Shown here one piece after another: positions 1 through 6,622 of a stretch of 64,000 nucleotides of DNA; within the stretch, counting starts at the first letter, position 1; each line of letters opens with the position of its first letter. Under the pieces are notes generated by a model. It made no database searches. It was not told the origin of the DNA and saw only the letters and a list, made by a program, of their open reading frames with translations. The DNA is taken from positions 1 through 64,000 of the forward strand of contig CAKSWC010000006.1 in the NCBI GenBank assembly GCA_934511365.1, in the 5' to 3' direction. The position numbers and the translations under genes are program-made. Source of the stretch: an uncultured Eubacteriales bacterium. GTDB lineage: Bacteria > Bacillota > Clostridia > Oscillospirales > Acutalibacteraceae.

Positions 1-72
1 GGTAGTTCAGTTGGTTAGAACGCTAGCCTGTCACGCTAGAGGTCGACGGTTCGAGCCCGTTCCGGGTCGCCA
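1..72 (+). tRNA. tRNA-Asp (GTC), 5' end cut by the window
   Basis: The anticodon loop carries GTC, the T-arm (GGTTCGAGCC type) is present, and a templated CCA ends at 72. About five bases of the 5' acceptor strand lie outside the window. It is the first of three closely spaced tRNAs that probably share a transcript. Confidence 0.93.
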
Positions 73-83
73 TTTTTTTGTTT

Positions 84-159
<76 letters not shown>

Positions 160-163
160 GTTT

Positions 164-239
164 GCGGATGTAGCTCATCTGGTAGAGCGCCACCTTGCCA
201 AGGTGGAGGTAGCGGGTTCGAGCCCCGTCATCCGCTCCA
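164..239 (+). tRNA. tRNA-Gly (GCC)
   Basis: This is a 76-base cloverleaf with acceptor GCGGATG paired to CATCCGC, anticodon loop TTGCCAA (GCC) and an encoded CCA. It lies four bases after tRNA-Phe and is followed at once by a terminator hairpin. Confidence 0.96.
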
Positions 240-242
240 GAA

Positions 243-280
243 AAACGCCTTTTGTCGCTTGGACAAAGGGCGTTTTTTTC
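243..280. terminator. Rho-independent terminator after the tRNA cluster
   Basis: The stem AACGCCTTTTGTC / GACAAAGGGCGTT is followed by a T-run on the + strand and has an A-run before it. It probably also ends the convergent gene at 289-1080. Confidence 0.85.
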
Positions 281-288
281 GTGTTCTT

Positions 289-1080
289 TCAAACCGCAAC
301 CGTTGTTTTGTATCTCATTTTTCCAAGCTCGTCTGCGCCGCAGAGTTCATATAGCGCTCCGGCGAACGCGAGCGGCTCAATTTTTTCCGGCAGCAGAGAG
401 GCGTATTTTTGCGGAAGAGAAAAGCCTTCGCCGGTCATTACAACGGCATTCATCATCCGCTCTTTCCGCCTTGTGAAAAGGATTCCGGGAAAAATCAGCG
501 GAACATTTTTGCCTGTTGCGGAGATTATGAACGTGCTTGAAAGCACACTGTCATCAACTCTTGCGCCAACAACGAGGGAGATTCCGCTTTTTTCAAGAAG
601 ATATTCGCCGAGGGCTTCATATGCGGCAACGCATGAGGTTACAACCCTCACCTGGAACGCGAGCGGAACAAGGTTTTCCGCAAGGTCAACAAGATAGGCG
701 TTTTCGTCAAAAAGCGTTACGCTGACGCGGCAGGGGTCGAGCCGCATTTTTTCGATTGAATGGACGGCGGTGTTGAAAAGAAGGCGTTCAAAGAATACCG
801 ACGGCGAAAAAGGGCGCAGACCGCTTTCCTGCGGCGGAACAATTCCGGGCGGAAACAGCACCCGTGAGCGCAGACTTCCGGCGGCGGACTCAACCTCCTC
901 CCACGGACAGCGGCCGCGATAGTTTTTTGCGCTCAGATTATAAAACGGCAGAGCGCCGGGTACTTCAATTTTTTTCTTTTCAACGAGCGGCTCTCTGAAA
1001 AGGTCGCAAAAAAGGTCAAAAGCACCCTCTTTTTTTTCGTCAGGCTCAAAAGTTATAAACAACAGTCCCACTCCCGTCAA
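289..1080 (-). CDS. conserved hypothetical protein (about 260 aa)
   Basis: I do not recognise this protein. It is soluble, with no signal peptide or membrane segment. The middle third (about residues 115-165) alternates hydrophobic strands and helices in a Rossmann-like way, but no clean nucleotide-binding glycine motif is visible. The start is uncertain. The longest reading begins at a TTG (1080), while a GGGAG just inside the frame could serve a TTG at codon 7 (1062). It stands alone between two tRNA transcription units and converges on the tRNA terminator. Codon use matches neighbouring chromosomal genes, so it is likely a core gene of this lineage. Confidence 0.7.
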   Translation of the reverse strand: MTGVGLLFITFEPDEKKEGAFDLFCDLFREPLVEKKKIEVPGALPFYNLSAKNYRGRCPWEEVESAAGSLRSRVLFPPGIVPPQESGLRPFSPSVFFERLLFNTAVHSIEKMRLDPCRVSVTLFDENAYLVDLAENLVPLAFQVRVVTSCVAAYEALGEYLLEKSGISLVVGARVDDSVLSSTFIISATGKNVPLIFPGILFTRRKERMMNAVVMTGEGFSLPQKYASLLPEKIEPLAFAGALYELCGADELGKMRYKTTVAV

Positions 1081-1192
1081 AAAGCACTTTAGAAAATTTT
1101 ATGACAAGGGCGGACAAAGTATGACCGCAGGAAGAATTTTGCTGCGCGGATGGTATTGCGGAAGAATTTGTAAAATATATTTCAAAAAGCAC

Positions 1193-1221
1193 TTGATTTT
1201 TTTTGTGCACTTGTGTATAAT
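1193..1221 (+). promoter_or_regulatory. promoter of tRNA-Ser
   Basis: TTGATT (1193-1198) and TATAAT (1216-1221) are separated by 17 bases, about 25 bases upstream of the mature tRNA. Confidence 0.8.
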
Positions 1222-1246
1222 ATCAAGGCAATCGAGCAGAGCATAT

Positions 1247-1338
1247 GGAGAGTTGTCCGAGCTGGTCGAAGGAGCACGATTGGAAATCGTGTAACCGTCA
1301 AAAGCGGTTCGTGGGTTCGAATCCCATGCTCTCCGCCA
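1247..1338 (+). tRNA. tRNA-Ser (GGA)
   Basis: This is a class II tRNA of 92 bases with a long variable arm. The acceptor GGAGAGT pairs with GCTCTCC, the anticodon loop ATTGGAAAT gives GGA, and CCA is encoded. It has its own promoter and terminator. Confidence 0.96.
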
Positions 1339-1342
1339 AAAG

Positions 1343-1377
1343 AAAGCGTAATCTTAATGATTGCGCTTTTGTTTTTT
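1343..1377 (+). terminator. terminator after tRNA-Ser
   Basis: The stem AAAGCGTAATC / GATTGCGCTTT is followed by GTTTTTT. Read-through could reach the MBL-fold gene, for which no separate strong promoter is visible. Confidence 0.82.
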
Positions 1378-1427
1378 ATATACATAAACTTCCCCGTAAC
1401 TTGAACAAGGAGGAATCAAAGGTATCT

Positions 1428-2222
1428 ATGAAAATTACGGCATTGGTTGAAAACACAACTCATTCAAAACTCAAGGCAAAACACGGGCTTTCGCTTTATA
1501 TAGAAACAAAAAAACATAATGTTCTGTTTGATCTTGGCCCGGACAACACACTGTTTGAAAATGCAGAAAAAATGGATATAGACCTTTCAAATGTGGACAC
1601 GGTTGTTATTTCCCACGGACACATTGACCACGGAGGAGCATTAAAAAAGTTTTTGAAAATTAATAGGACGGCAAAAATCTATATCCAAAGAACGGCGTTT
1701 GAGCCGCATTACAGCAAGACTTTGTTTTTCAAAATACCTGTCGGAATTGATGAGTCGCTCAGGGATAACGAACAAATTGTTCTGCTTGACGGCGATTTCA
1801 AAATTGATGAAGAGCTGTTTCTGTTTACGGTCAGTGAAACCAAAAGGCTTTATTCGCCTGTTAACGGCGTCCTTTATGACGCAAGGGGAAAGGATACCTT
1901 TGCGCACGAGCAAAACCTGATTGTTACGGAGAATGAAACGGCGCTGATAATGGGCTGCGGCCATGCCGGCATTGCAAACATAATGGAACGGGCAAAAAAA
2001 TATGAGCCTCGTCTTTGCGTCGGAGGCTATCATCTGTATAATCCGGTTACAAAAAAATCGGTATCGCAAGAATTGCTGAGCGGTATTGCGGACGAACTTG
2101 AGAAATACCGGAATACGGAGTTCTATACCTGCCATTGCACCGGAGAAAAGGCATTCAGTTTTTTTGCCGGAAAATTAACCAATATGCATTACATCTCCTG
2201 CGGCGATGTTGTTGAGGCATAA
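1428..2222 (+). CDS. metallo-beta-lactamase-fold hydrolase (COG1237-like)
   Basis: This is a 264-residue MBL-fold protein. The metal motif S-HGHIDHGG (residues 63-70) gives the usual H-x-H-x-D-H ligands. Further conserved pieces are the N-terminal strand with LFDLGP near residue 35, the GCGHAGI segment and a late GGYHL. The last two are typical of the COG1237 subgroup, which contains dihydropterin-type synthases of archaea and many uncharacterised bacterial members, so the substrate cannot be named. An AAGGAGG lies at 1407-1413, 14 bases before the ATG, which is a slightly long spacing. The reading frame stays open upstream into the tRNA, but only the ATG at 1428 begins the fold properly. Confidence 0.85.
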   Translation: MKITALVENTTHSKLKAKHGLSLYIETKKHNVLFDLGPDNTLFENAEKMDIDLSNVDTVVISHGHIDHGGALKKFLKINRTAKIYIQRTAFEPHYSKTLFFKIPVGIDESLRDNEQIVLLDGDFKIDEELFLFTVSETKRLYSPVNGVLYDARGKDTFAHEQNLIVTENETALIMGCGHAGIANIMERAKKYEPRLCVGGYHLYNPVTKKSVSQELLSGIADELEKYRNTEFYTCHCTGEKAFSFFAGKLTNMHYISCGDVVEA

Positions 2223-2301
2223 CGCGCGGACGGCTATGACTGAGGTTACTAAGCAACGGTAAGTTTTTTTAGCTGTTTGGCAATTACTTAACAAAACCCT
2301 A

Positions 2302-2329
2302 TTGCAAAATCTGCAAAATATGATATGAT
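2302..2329 (+). promoter_or_regulatory. promoter of the small membrane protein gene
   Basis: TTGCAA (2302-2307) and TATGAT (2324-2329) are 16 bases apart, upstream of the 2360 start. Confidence 0.6.
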
Positions 2330-2359
2330 AGAACAAACACACAAAAGGAGTGGTAAAAA

Positions 2360-2542
2360 ATGAAAAAAAGCAGCATCATCAGGCTTGCAATACTTCCGCT
2401 GATTCTTATCGTTAATTTTTTGACACGCAAAAAGCCTTGTCACAGAGTCCTTTATGCCTTTTCAATGGCGTATCTTGTCGGTGATATCATTTACACTTTT
2501 TCACAACTTTTCGCCGCAAAAAAGGCGGATACCAACGAATAA
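2360..2542 (+). CDS. small membrane protein (60 aa), unknown function
   Basis: The ATG is preceded by AAAAGGAGTGG at good spacing. The product has two hydrophobic stretches (about residues 7-21 and 33-50) separated by a basic TRKKPCHR segment, so it is predicted to cross the membrane twice. It has its own promoter and a strong terminator seven bases after its stop, which supports a real gene. No family is recognised. Confidence 0.65.
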   Translation: MKKSSIIRLAILPLILIVNFLTRKKPCHRVLYAFSMAYLVGDIIYTFSQLFAAKKADTNE

Positions 2543-2548
2543 AAATCA

Positions 2549-2587
2549 AAGAACCGAGTCCTTTTTTTGCGGAGTCGGTTCTTTTTT
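2549..2587. terminator. bidirectional terminator
   Basis: The stem AGAACCGAGTCC / GGAGTCGGTTCT is flanked by A- and T-runs. It closes the small membrane protein gene and lies at the end of the DinD remnant on the other strand. Confidence 0.85.
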
Positions 2588-2756
2588 GCCACTTTTCGGT
2601 AAGCTCGGACATGGTGCGGTTCTCTTCCAGACCCTGAGAATTTGTGAGTGTTGTTGTGGTTGCTTCTGCAAGCATATTCAGAGCCGATTCAAGAGTGCTC
2701 ATATTATCACGCAAATTCTCTTTTTTCAAACCTTTGAGAGCTTTATGTCTGCCATT
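2580..2756 (-). pseudogene. remnant of a DinD/BRO-family protein (C-terminal piece only)
   Basis: The minus strand reads about 58 residues resembling the C-terminal region of DinD and phage BRO/antirepressor proteins: a G-H-K core, then KKENLRDNMS, TLESALNMLAEATT and GLEENR. The N-terminal catalytic or DNA-binding part is missing. The frame then runs into unrelated sequence that overlaps the terminator at 2549-2587. No convincing start codon precedes the homologous stretch. A short out-of-frame ATG behind an AAAGG gives only a nine-codon peptide. I read it as a decayed accessory gene. The family match is from memory of conserved DinD motifs. Confidence 0.6.
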
Positions 2757-2764
2757 TTTTATTT

Positions 2765-2790
2765 CCTTTCCGCCGATGATGGCGGTTAAT
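2765..2790 (-). repeat. 26-bp hairpin repeat, copy 1 (downstream end of the MNT-HEPN gene)
   Basis: It matches 3454-3479 at 24 of 26 positions. In minus-strand sense it forms a CCGCC / GGCGG hairpin followed by AAAGG. It overlaps the stop codon of the MNT-HEPN gene. Confidence 0.8.
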
Positions 2791-3445
2791 GTTGGCTCAG
2801 TGTAGCAAGCAGCTGCTTGAACAACAGTGAATATTTTTCTTTGATGTTTGTAAAAATATCACTTGCAGTGTGTTCATCGTAGATATGCGATGTAAGATTT
2901 CTTGAGTAGAGAAGCTCAAGCCATGTCTTTTCGTCTGAGATAATACCGTCTGTGTATGCCTGCTTCATTACGGACTTAGGACTGTTAAGGTCAACATAAC
3001 CTTCTGAAATCAAAAACTCCCTTGTTGACTTCCACGCAAGCTCGGTACAAAATTCAAAACGCTGAATTACGCCGTCTCTCGAAGAGGAAATACCGTATTT
3101 GTCATACTCTTCCAAGGCTTCTTCAAGGCGGCTTACGGCTTCGGAGAACTTTTCAAGTTTTTCATCAAATTTATTCATGAGGATAACACCGTCCTTTTTA
3201 ATGTTTTCAAGTAGTAGTGCGTTAGTGTTTTCGGAAACAAATACAATGTCAAACTGTAAAAGAGTAGGGAGACTTTCAACGGCTTGAGCGAAAAAGACAT
3301 GGTTTTCTTTTGGCATTCCGAAAACTGCAATGTCAATGTCGCTTTTTTCTCTGTTGTCTCCTCTTGCTCTTGACCCGAACAGGACAATTTTTTCTGCCGA
3401 ATACTGCTTTCCGAGTTCGGAAATTGATTTATAAAGGGATTCCAT
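2786..3445 (-). CDS. fused MNT nucleotidyltransferase-HEPN protein (MntA-HepT-like)
   Basis: This 219-residue protein joins two domains that are usually separate genes. Residues 1-90 are a minimal nucleotidyltransferase with GSRARGD (24-30), a D36-x-D38 pair and a third acid at D66. Residues 91-219 are a HEPN / HI0074-like domain with R182-N-L-T-S-H187, the R-x4-H pattern of HEPN RNases. A methionine sits exactly at the junction (M90), as if a stop and intergenic gap had been lost. In known MntA-HepT pairs the MNT enzyme AMPylates and silences the HEPN toxin, and by analogy this could be a self-inhibited toxin-antitoxin in one chain. The RBS AAAAGGAGC is part of the flanking direct repeat. 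Confidence 0.85.
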   Translation of the reverse strand: MESLYKSISELGKQYSAEKIVLFGSRARGDNREKSDIDIAVFGMPKENHVFFAQAVESLPTLLQFDIVFVSENTNALLLENIKKDGVILMNKFDEKLEKFSEAVSRLEEALEEYDKYGISSSRDGVIQRFEFCTELAWKSTREFLISEGYVDLNSPKSVMKQAYTDGIISDEKTWLELLYSRNLTSHIYDEHTASDIFTNIKEKYSLLFKQLLATLSQH

Positions 3446-3453
3446 GTGGTGCT

Positions 3454-3479
3454 CCTTTTCGCCGATGAGGGCGGTTAAT
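3454..3479 (-). repeat. 26-bp hairpin repeat, copy 2 (upstream end of the MNT-HEPN gene)
   Basis: It matches 2765-2790 at 24 of 26 positions and supplies the ribosome binding site of the MNT-HEPN gene. Together the two copies bracket the gene as direct repeats 689 bp apart. Confidence 0.8.
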
Positions 3480-3535
3480 TACTTATTAAAAATTGCATAA
3501 CAACATTGCCTTGCTTATGCAAGGAATCTGCGGCT

Positions 3536-4402
3536 TTACATAATCGGTTCATATGTTCTGATGAACACGCAGACGGTTTTGTCGTAATCCGCAATGATGA
3601 ACCGCATTTTGCCCTCCGGGGTGAAGGTCAGGGTTATTCCCTCCGTTTCGCAGCCGAAAGCACCGGTCACGTTCCGCGAAAAGAAGTCTGAAACCTCGCC
3701 CGTTTCAAGGTTGACGGCTTTAACGGTTTTTGTTCCTTTTGGCTCGTTCGGGTCAAGGTTTGCAAAAAGCTTTCCATTGCTGCAGACGGCGCCCTGAATT
3801 CGGTCAAGCTCGCAGGAGAGGTCAATCTTTTTTTCAAAGCTCATGTCTTTAAGGTTAAACGCAAGGATATACTGCGCGTGGTGGAACGGAGAAGTATAAA
3901 GAAGTCCGGCCTCCTCGTCAACCGCGCACCACGGAATTCCGTCATGCAGATAGGTCTGGTCAATTTGGTAGTATACGCCGGTATACTCAAGCGTGTTTTT
4001 GTCAAACAGAAGAACAAGCGGGTCGGCGTTGCTCCTGTGTTCAACGGGCGCATATATTGTGTCTTTGCAAAGGCTGATTGCTCCGATGTGGTCATAGCCC
4101 TTTTTCGTGAACTCAAAAGGCAGGGCGGAAAGGTTCTTTTGAATGACCTCGCCGGATTTTATGTCGATTTTTGAAAGGGCGGTCATGTAAAACGCAGACA
4201 TTGCGCCGGAGGTGTAAAGATACTCTCCGTCCGCGGCAAGCCCCTGTCCGGCCGCAAACGCTTCATCAAGCACATACTGCCGCTGAGAGATAAGCTCGGC
4301 TTGAGATGTTGACTGCGGAAGCGGACTCAAAAGGCCGCATACAAAAACAAATATCGCCGCAAGAATGGCTCTTACGTTTTTGAGGATTGAAAGAACTTTC
4401 AT
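3536..4402 (-). CDS. exported protein, probable beta-propeller
   Basis: This is a 288-residue protein with a classical signal peptide: basic start, hydrophobic core about residues 9-26, and possible cleavage near SQA-E. The mature part has repeated short strand units of the kind L-Y-T-S, K-x-x-L-F-A-N-L-D and N-L-E-T-G-E, typical of YVTN or quinoprotein-like propellers. No catalytic motif is evident. The ATG at 4402 is chosen because AAAGGAGC lies eight bases before it. A longer in-frame reading upstream has no ribosome site and would precede the signal peptide with a non-secretory segment. Function unknown. Confidence 0.75.
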   Translation of the reverse strand: MKVLSILKNVRAILAAIFVFVCGLLSPLPQSTSQAELISQRQYVLDEAFAAGQGLAADGEYLYTSGAMSAFYMTALSKIDIKSGEVIQKNLSALPFEFTKKGYDHIGAISLCKDTIYAPVEHRSNADPLVLLFDKNTLEYTGVYYQIDQTYLHDGIPWCAVDEEAGLLYTSPFHHAQYILAFNLKDMSFEKKIDLSCELDRIQGAVCSNGKLFANLDPNEPKGTKTVKAVNLETGEVSDFFSRNVTGAFGCETEGITLTFTPEGKMRFIIADYDKTVCVFIRTYEPIM

Positions 4403-4454
4403 TTTTTTTGCTCCTTTAAAGTTTACTCTGCCTGCGGCAGATAATGTCAAGACC

Positions 4455-4483
4455 AGTGTATCATAAATATTTTTTCGGGTCAA
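4455..4483 (-). promoter_or_regulatory. promoter of the exported propeller gene
   Basis: On the minus strand, TTGACC and TACACT are separated by 17 bases, about 55 bases before the start codon. Confidence 0.65.
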
Positions 4484-4496
4484 TAAAAATCAAAAA

Positions 4497-4570
4497 ACCA
4501 CTTTCCGGACGATCGGCTGAAAAGGCCGCATTTCTTTTTATTCTTCTTGCAATCTTTTCCGGAAAGTGGT
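4497..4570. promoter_or_regulatory. 13-bp inverted repeat around the M28 peptidase promoter
   Basis: The arms ACCACTTTCCGGA (4497-4509) and TCCGGAAAGTGGT (4558-4570) are perfect inverted copies 48 bases apart. The right arm covers the spacer of a + strand promoter, TTGCAA (4547-4552), 17 bases, TATCAT (4570-4575). It could be a looped operator, or a stem in a transcript from the left. Which one cannot be told from sequence. Confidence 0.5.
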
Positions 4571-4611
4571 ATCATTTGAAAGTAAATTATTTTTAGAAAG
4601 GGAACACTGAT

Positions 4612-5853
4612 ATGGATTTTAAAAATCTTCTTGAAAACGCAAGGGGAAAGCTCGGTGAATATGCCGACTTTGCCGTTCAGGGCATCACCCACATCTGCTC
4701 TGAAATCGGTCCGCGTGAATGCGGAAGCGAAAACGAAAAGAAAGCGCAGGAGTATATGGGCGATGTTCTCAAAAACTATGCCGATACCGTTACGCGCGAA
4801 ACATTTTCCGTTCATCCGAGAGCGTTCATGTCCTTTGTGCCGCTTGCCGGCGGAATGCTTCTCGGTTCAACTTATGCAAATATAGTCGGCGCATTCAAAA
4901 AGAATAAATTCTCCGCCGCTTCAGTTCCGCTCCTCGGTGCAACGCTTGCAAGCGTTGTTGGTGAATTCGGCCTTTACAAAAAGCCGCTTGATCCGCTTTT
5001 TCCGAAGAAGGAGTCCGGCAATATCGTTGCCGTGAGAAAGGCCTCGGGCGAAACAAAGCGCAGAATCATTATCTCCGGCCACACCGATTCCGCTCCCGAG
5101 TGGACATATACCTATAAGCTCGGCTCAAAGGGTGTTGTTCTTGTTGCCGGTTATGCGGTTGCCGGTCTGCTTTATGACATTGCCTCAACCGCCGTTTCCC
5201 TCACATCAAAGAACGCAAAGCTCAAAAAGGCTCTTGCCCTCGGCCAGCTTGCTTTTGCTCCGGGCTTTGCCGCGCTCTATAAATTCACCGACCCGACCCA
5301 CCACGTTGACGGCGCCAGTGACGACCTTTCCGGCTGCTATATTGCAAATTCCGTAATGAAGTATCTTTCGGACAATGATATCCGCTTTGAAAACACTGAG
5401 GTTGTTGCCCTCCTTGCCGGCGGCGAGGAATGCGGACTGCGCGGTTCCGAGGCTTTCTTCAAAGCGCATCCGGAAATGAAAAACGATGGCGTTGAAACCG
5501 TCTTTGCCGGCTTTGATACCATCCGTGACGAGGAATACATGATGATCTATACCAAGGATCTCAACGGCCTTGTCAAAAACGATATCGACGCGTGCACTCT
5601 TGTTAAAAACGCTGCCGCAAAATGCGGAAAGGATGTTCCCTTTGGCGCAATCCCGCTCGGCTCAACCGATGCCGCCGCCGCTTCAAGAGCAGGCATCAAG
5701 GCTGCAAGCTTTGTTGCAATGGATCCCGCTCCGGCAAGATACTACCACACACGTCTTGACACGGCGGACAATCTCTGCCCGGAAACGATTGAAAAGACGA
5801 TTGAAATTGCTCTCCAGACCGTTTTTGATTTTGATGAAAACGGACTTGGCTGA
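4612..5853 (+). CDS. M28-family zinc aminopeptidase with membrane segments
   Basis: This is a 413-residue peptidase of the M28 type. The metal-binding residues are recognisable in order: H157 in SGHTDSA, D237 or D238 in GASDDLSG, the E272-E273 pair in GGEECGLRG (one catalytic, one ligand), D302 in FDTIRDE, and H379 in YYHTRLDT. Two hydrophobic stretches (about residues 74-94 and 174-194) interrupt the N-terminal half and suggest membrane association. There is no signal peptide. An AGAAAGGG precedes the ATG. M28 enzymes remove N-terminal amino acids from peptides, and the exact specificity is unknown. Confidence 0.88.
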   Translation: MDFKNLLENARGKLGEYADFAVQGITHICSEIGPRECGSENEKKAQEYMGDVLKNYADTVTRETFSVHPRAFMSFVPLAGGMLLGSTYANIVGAFKKNKFSAASVPLLGATLASVVGEFGLYKKPLDPLFPKKESGNIVAVRKASGETKRRIIISGHTDSAPEWTYTYKLGSKGVVLVAGYAVAGLLYDIASTAVSLTSKNAKLKKALALGQLAFAPGFAALYKFTDPTHHVDGASDDLSGCYIANSVMKYLSDNDIRFENTEVVALLAGGEECGLRGSEAFFKAHPEMKNDGVETVFAGFDTIRDEEYMMIYTKDLNGLVKNDIDACTLVKNAAAKCGKDVPFGAIPLGSTDAAAASRAGIKAASFVAMDPAPARYYHTRLDTADNLCPETIEKTIEIALQTVFDFDENGLG

Positions 5854-5895
5854 GCTTTTCCGGCTTGCGAAGAATAATAATTAAGGTTTACCGGT

Positions 5896-5913
5896 GGTTA
5901 CGAGCCGATGCCC
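5896..5913 (-). repeat. 18-bp dispersed repeat, inverted copy of 51243-51260
   Basis: The reverse complement GGGCATCGGCTCGTAACC is identical to 51243-51260. Related CTTGTAACCGC strings occur near 6399-6415 and 10350. All lie in intergenic sequence. Confidence 0.7.
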
Positions 5914-5983
5914 GTACAAAGCCCTGCCGAATTTGAAAAATGTGCAAATCATAAAATAATGCATATTAACAACAAACAACCGC

Positions 5984-6012
5984 TTGACAAACAGGCGGTT
6001 GTTGGCTATAAT
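5984..6012 (+). promoter_or_regulatory. antisense-RNA promoter, toxin-like locus 1
   Basis: This is a consensus promoter: TTGACA (5984-5989), 17 bases, TATAAT (6007-6012). It points toward the small ORF at 6112-6186, which lies on the opposite strand. Confidence 0.85.
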
Positions 6013-6018
6013 ATAAGT

Positions 6019-6106
6019 GTAAAAAGGCTCTGCGATAAGCGGTTGCCCAAATGTTGAGATTAAAGAATAACCGTTAGATTTGGACGTCTTGGCGGTTATT
6101 TTTTAT
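6019..6106 (+). ncRNA. predicted antisense RNA, locus 1
   Basis: The transcript is predicted from the promoter at 5984-6012 and the hairpin at 6066-6104 (AATAACCG / CGGTTATT, then T-rich). Its 5' end carries AAGGCTCTGC, four bases, then AAGCGGTTGCCC. The same motif opens the opposing mRNA and the RNAs at 50.4-51.05 kb. It overlaps the 3' end of the mRNA through the shared hairpin. Confidence 0.65.
6066..6104. terminator. shared hairpin terminator, locus 1
   Basis: AATAACCG and CGGTTATT arms with T-rich flanks lie between the two convergent transcription units. Equivalent hairpins are at 50578-50620 and 50961-51002. Confidence 0.7.
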
Positions 6107-6111
6107 TGTCT

Positions 6112-6186
6112 TTATTTCTTAACTGCTTCTATGTAACCAGTGGCTACAACGAGAAGCACGATAAGTATTGCTATATAATATTCCAT
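6112..6186 (-). CDS. 24-residue hydrophobic peptide, type I toxin-like (locus 1)
   Basis: The peptide begins MEYYIAILIV, has one hydrophobic helix with VVATGYIEA in its second half, and ends VKK. The start is fixed by GAAGGAGGGGG and by homology to the peptides at 50497-50568 and 50883-50969. These share MEY at the start, a hydrophobic core, a YIE near the end and terminal lysines. The mRNA has its own promoter (6315-6343) and a leader of about 120 bases. The leader contains GGTTGCCCTCCC, complementary to the GGAGGGGG ribosome site. Opposed by an antisense RNA, this looks like a type I toxin that acts on the membrane. The function is inferred from architecture only. Confidence 0.65.
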   Translation of the reverse strand: MEYYIAILIVLLVVATGYIEAVKK

Positions 6187-6314
6187 ATAGCAACACCCCC
6201 TCCTTCGTTAATCTCGGAGGAAAAAAGCAATAAAAAACTTGTTCCCTCCGGAAAAGGATGATTTCCTTGATTGGGAGGGCAACCGCCTACCGTATTACTA
6301 CAGAGCCGGATTTT

Positions 6315-6343
6315 ATATTACCATATTTGCCAAAATGTGTCAA
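6315..6343 (-). promoter_or_regulatory. promoter of the toxin-like mRNA, locus 1
   Basis: On the minus strand, TTGACA (6338-6343) and TAATAT (6315-6320) are 17 bases apart. The transcript would start near 6308 with the GGCTCTG motif. Confidence 0.8.
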
Positions 6344-6622
6344 TGGTAAAATTAAAGGGTTCTTATATATAAAGGCTGAGCAGACGGTCAGGTTCCGAGC
6401 GGGGCTTGTAACCGCCCGAAGAACCTAACCGTTTGCACCATGTCATATTGGAAAGCATTTTGCTCTTTGTTCTGTGCTTAATGCGACAGCTCCATTTTTC
6501 GCACGGTCATGTTGAGTTAACACAGTGTTTACATATTTTTAATTATTTTTTATAGATTCTATGAGATGATTGACAGGTGTTGAGAATCGTGGAAAAAGGG
6601 GAGAAAGTGTTGGTTTTCCCCC
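6344..6622. other. intergenic region without a recognised gene
   Basis: It contains GGCTTGTAACCGCCCGAAG (6398-6416), related to the dispersed repeat at 51243-51260, flanked by a GGTTC / GAACC inverted pair around 6390-6424. The rest is AT-rich with no supported coding frame. Confidence 0.5.

Noticed and set aside
1245..1427. Long N-terminal extension of the MBL-fold gene at 1428
   Set aside because: The extension runs through tRNA-Ser and its terminator.
3515..3535. Hairpin CCTTGC-TTAT-GCAAGG as terminator of the exported propeller gene
   Set aside because: The stem is only six base pairs and no T-run follows in the minus direction.
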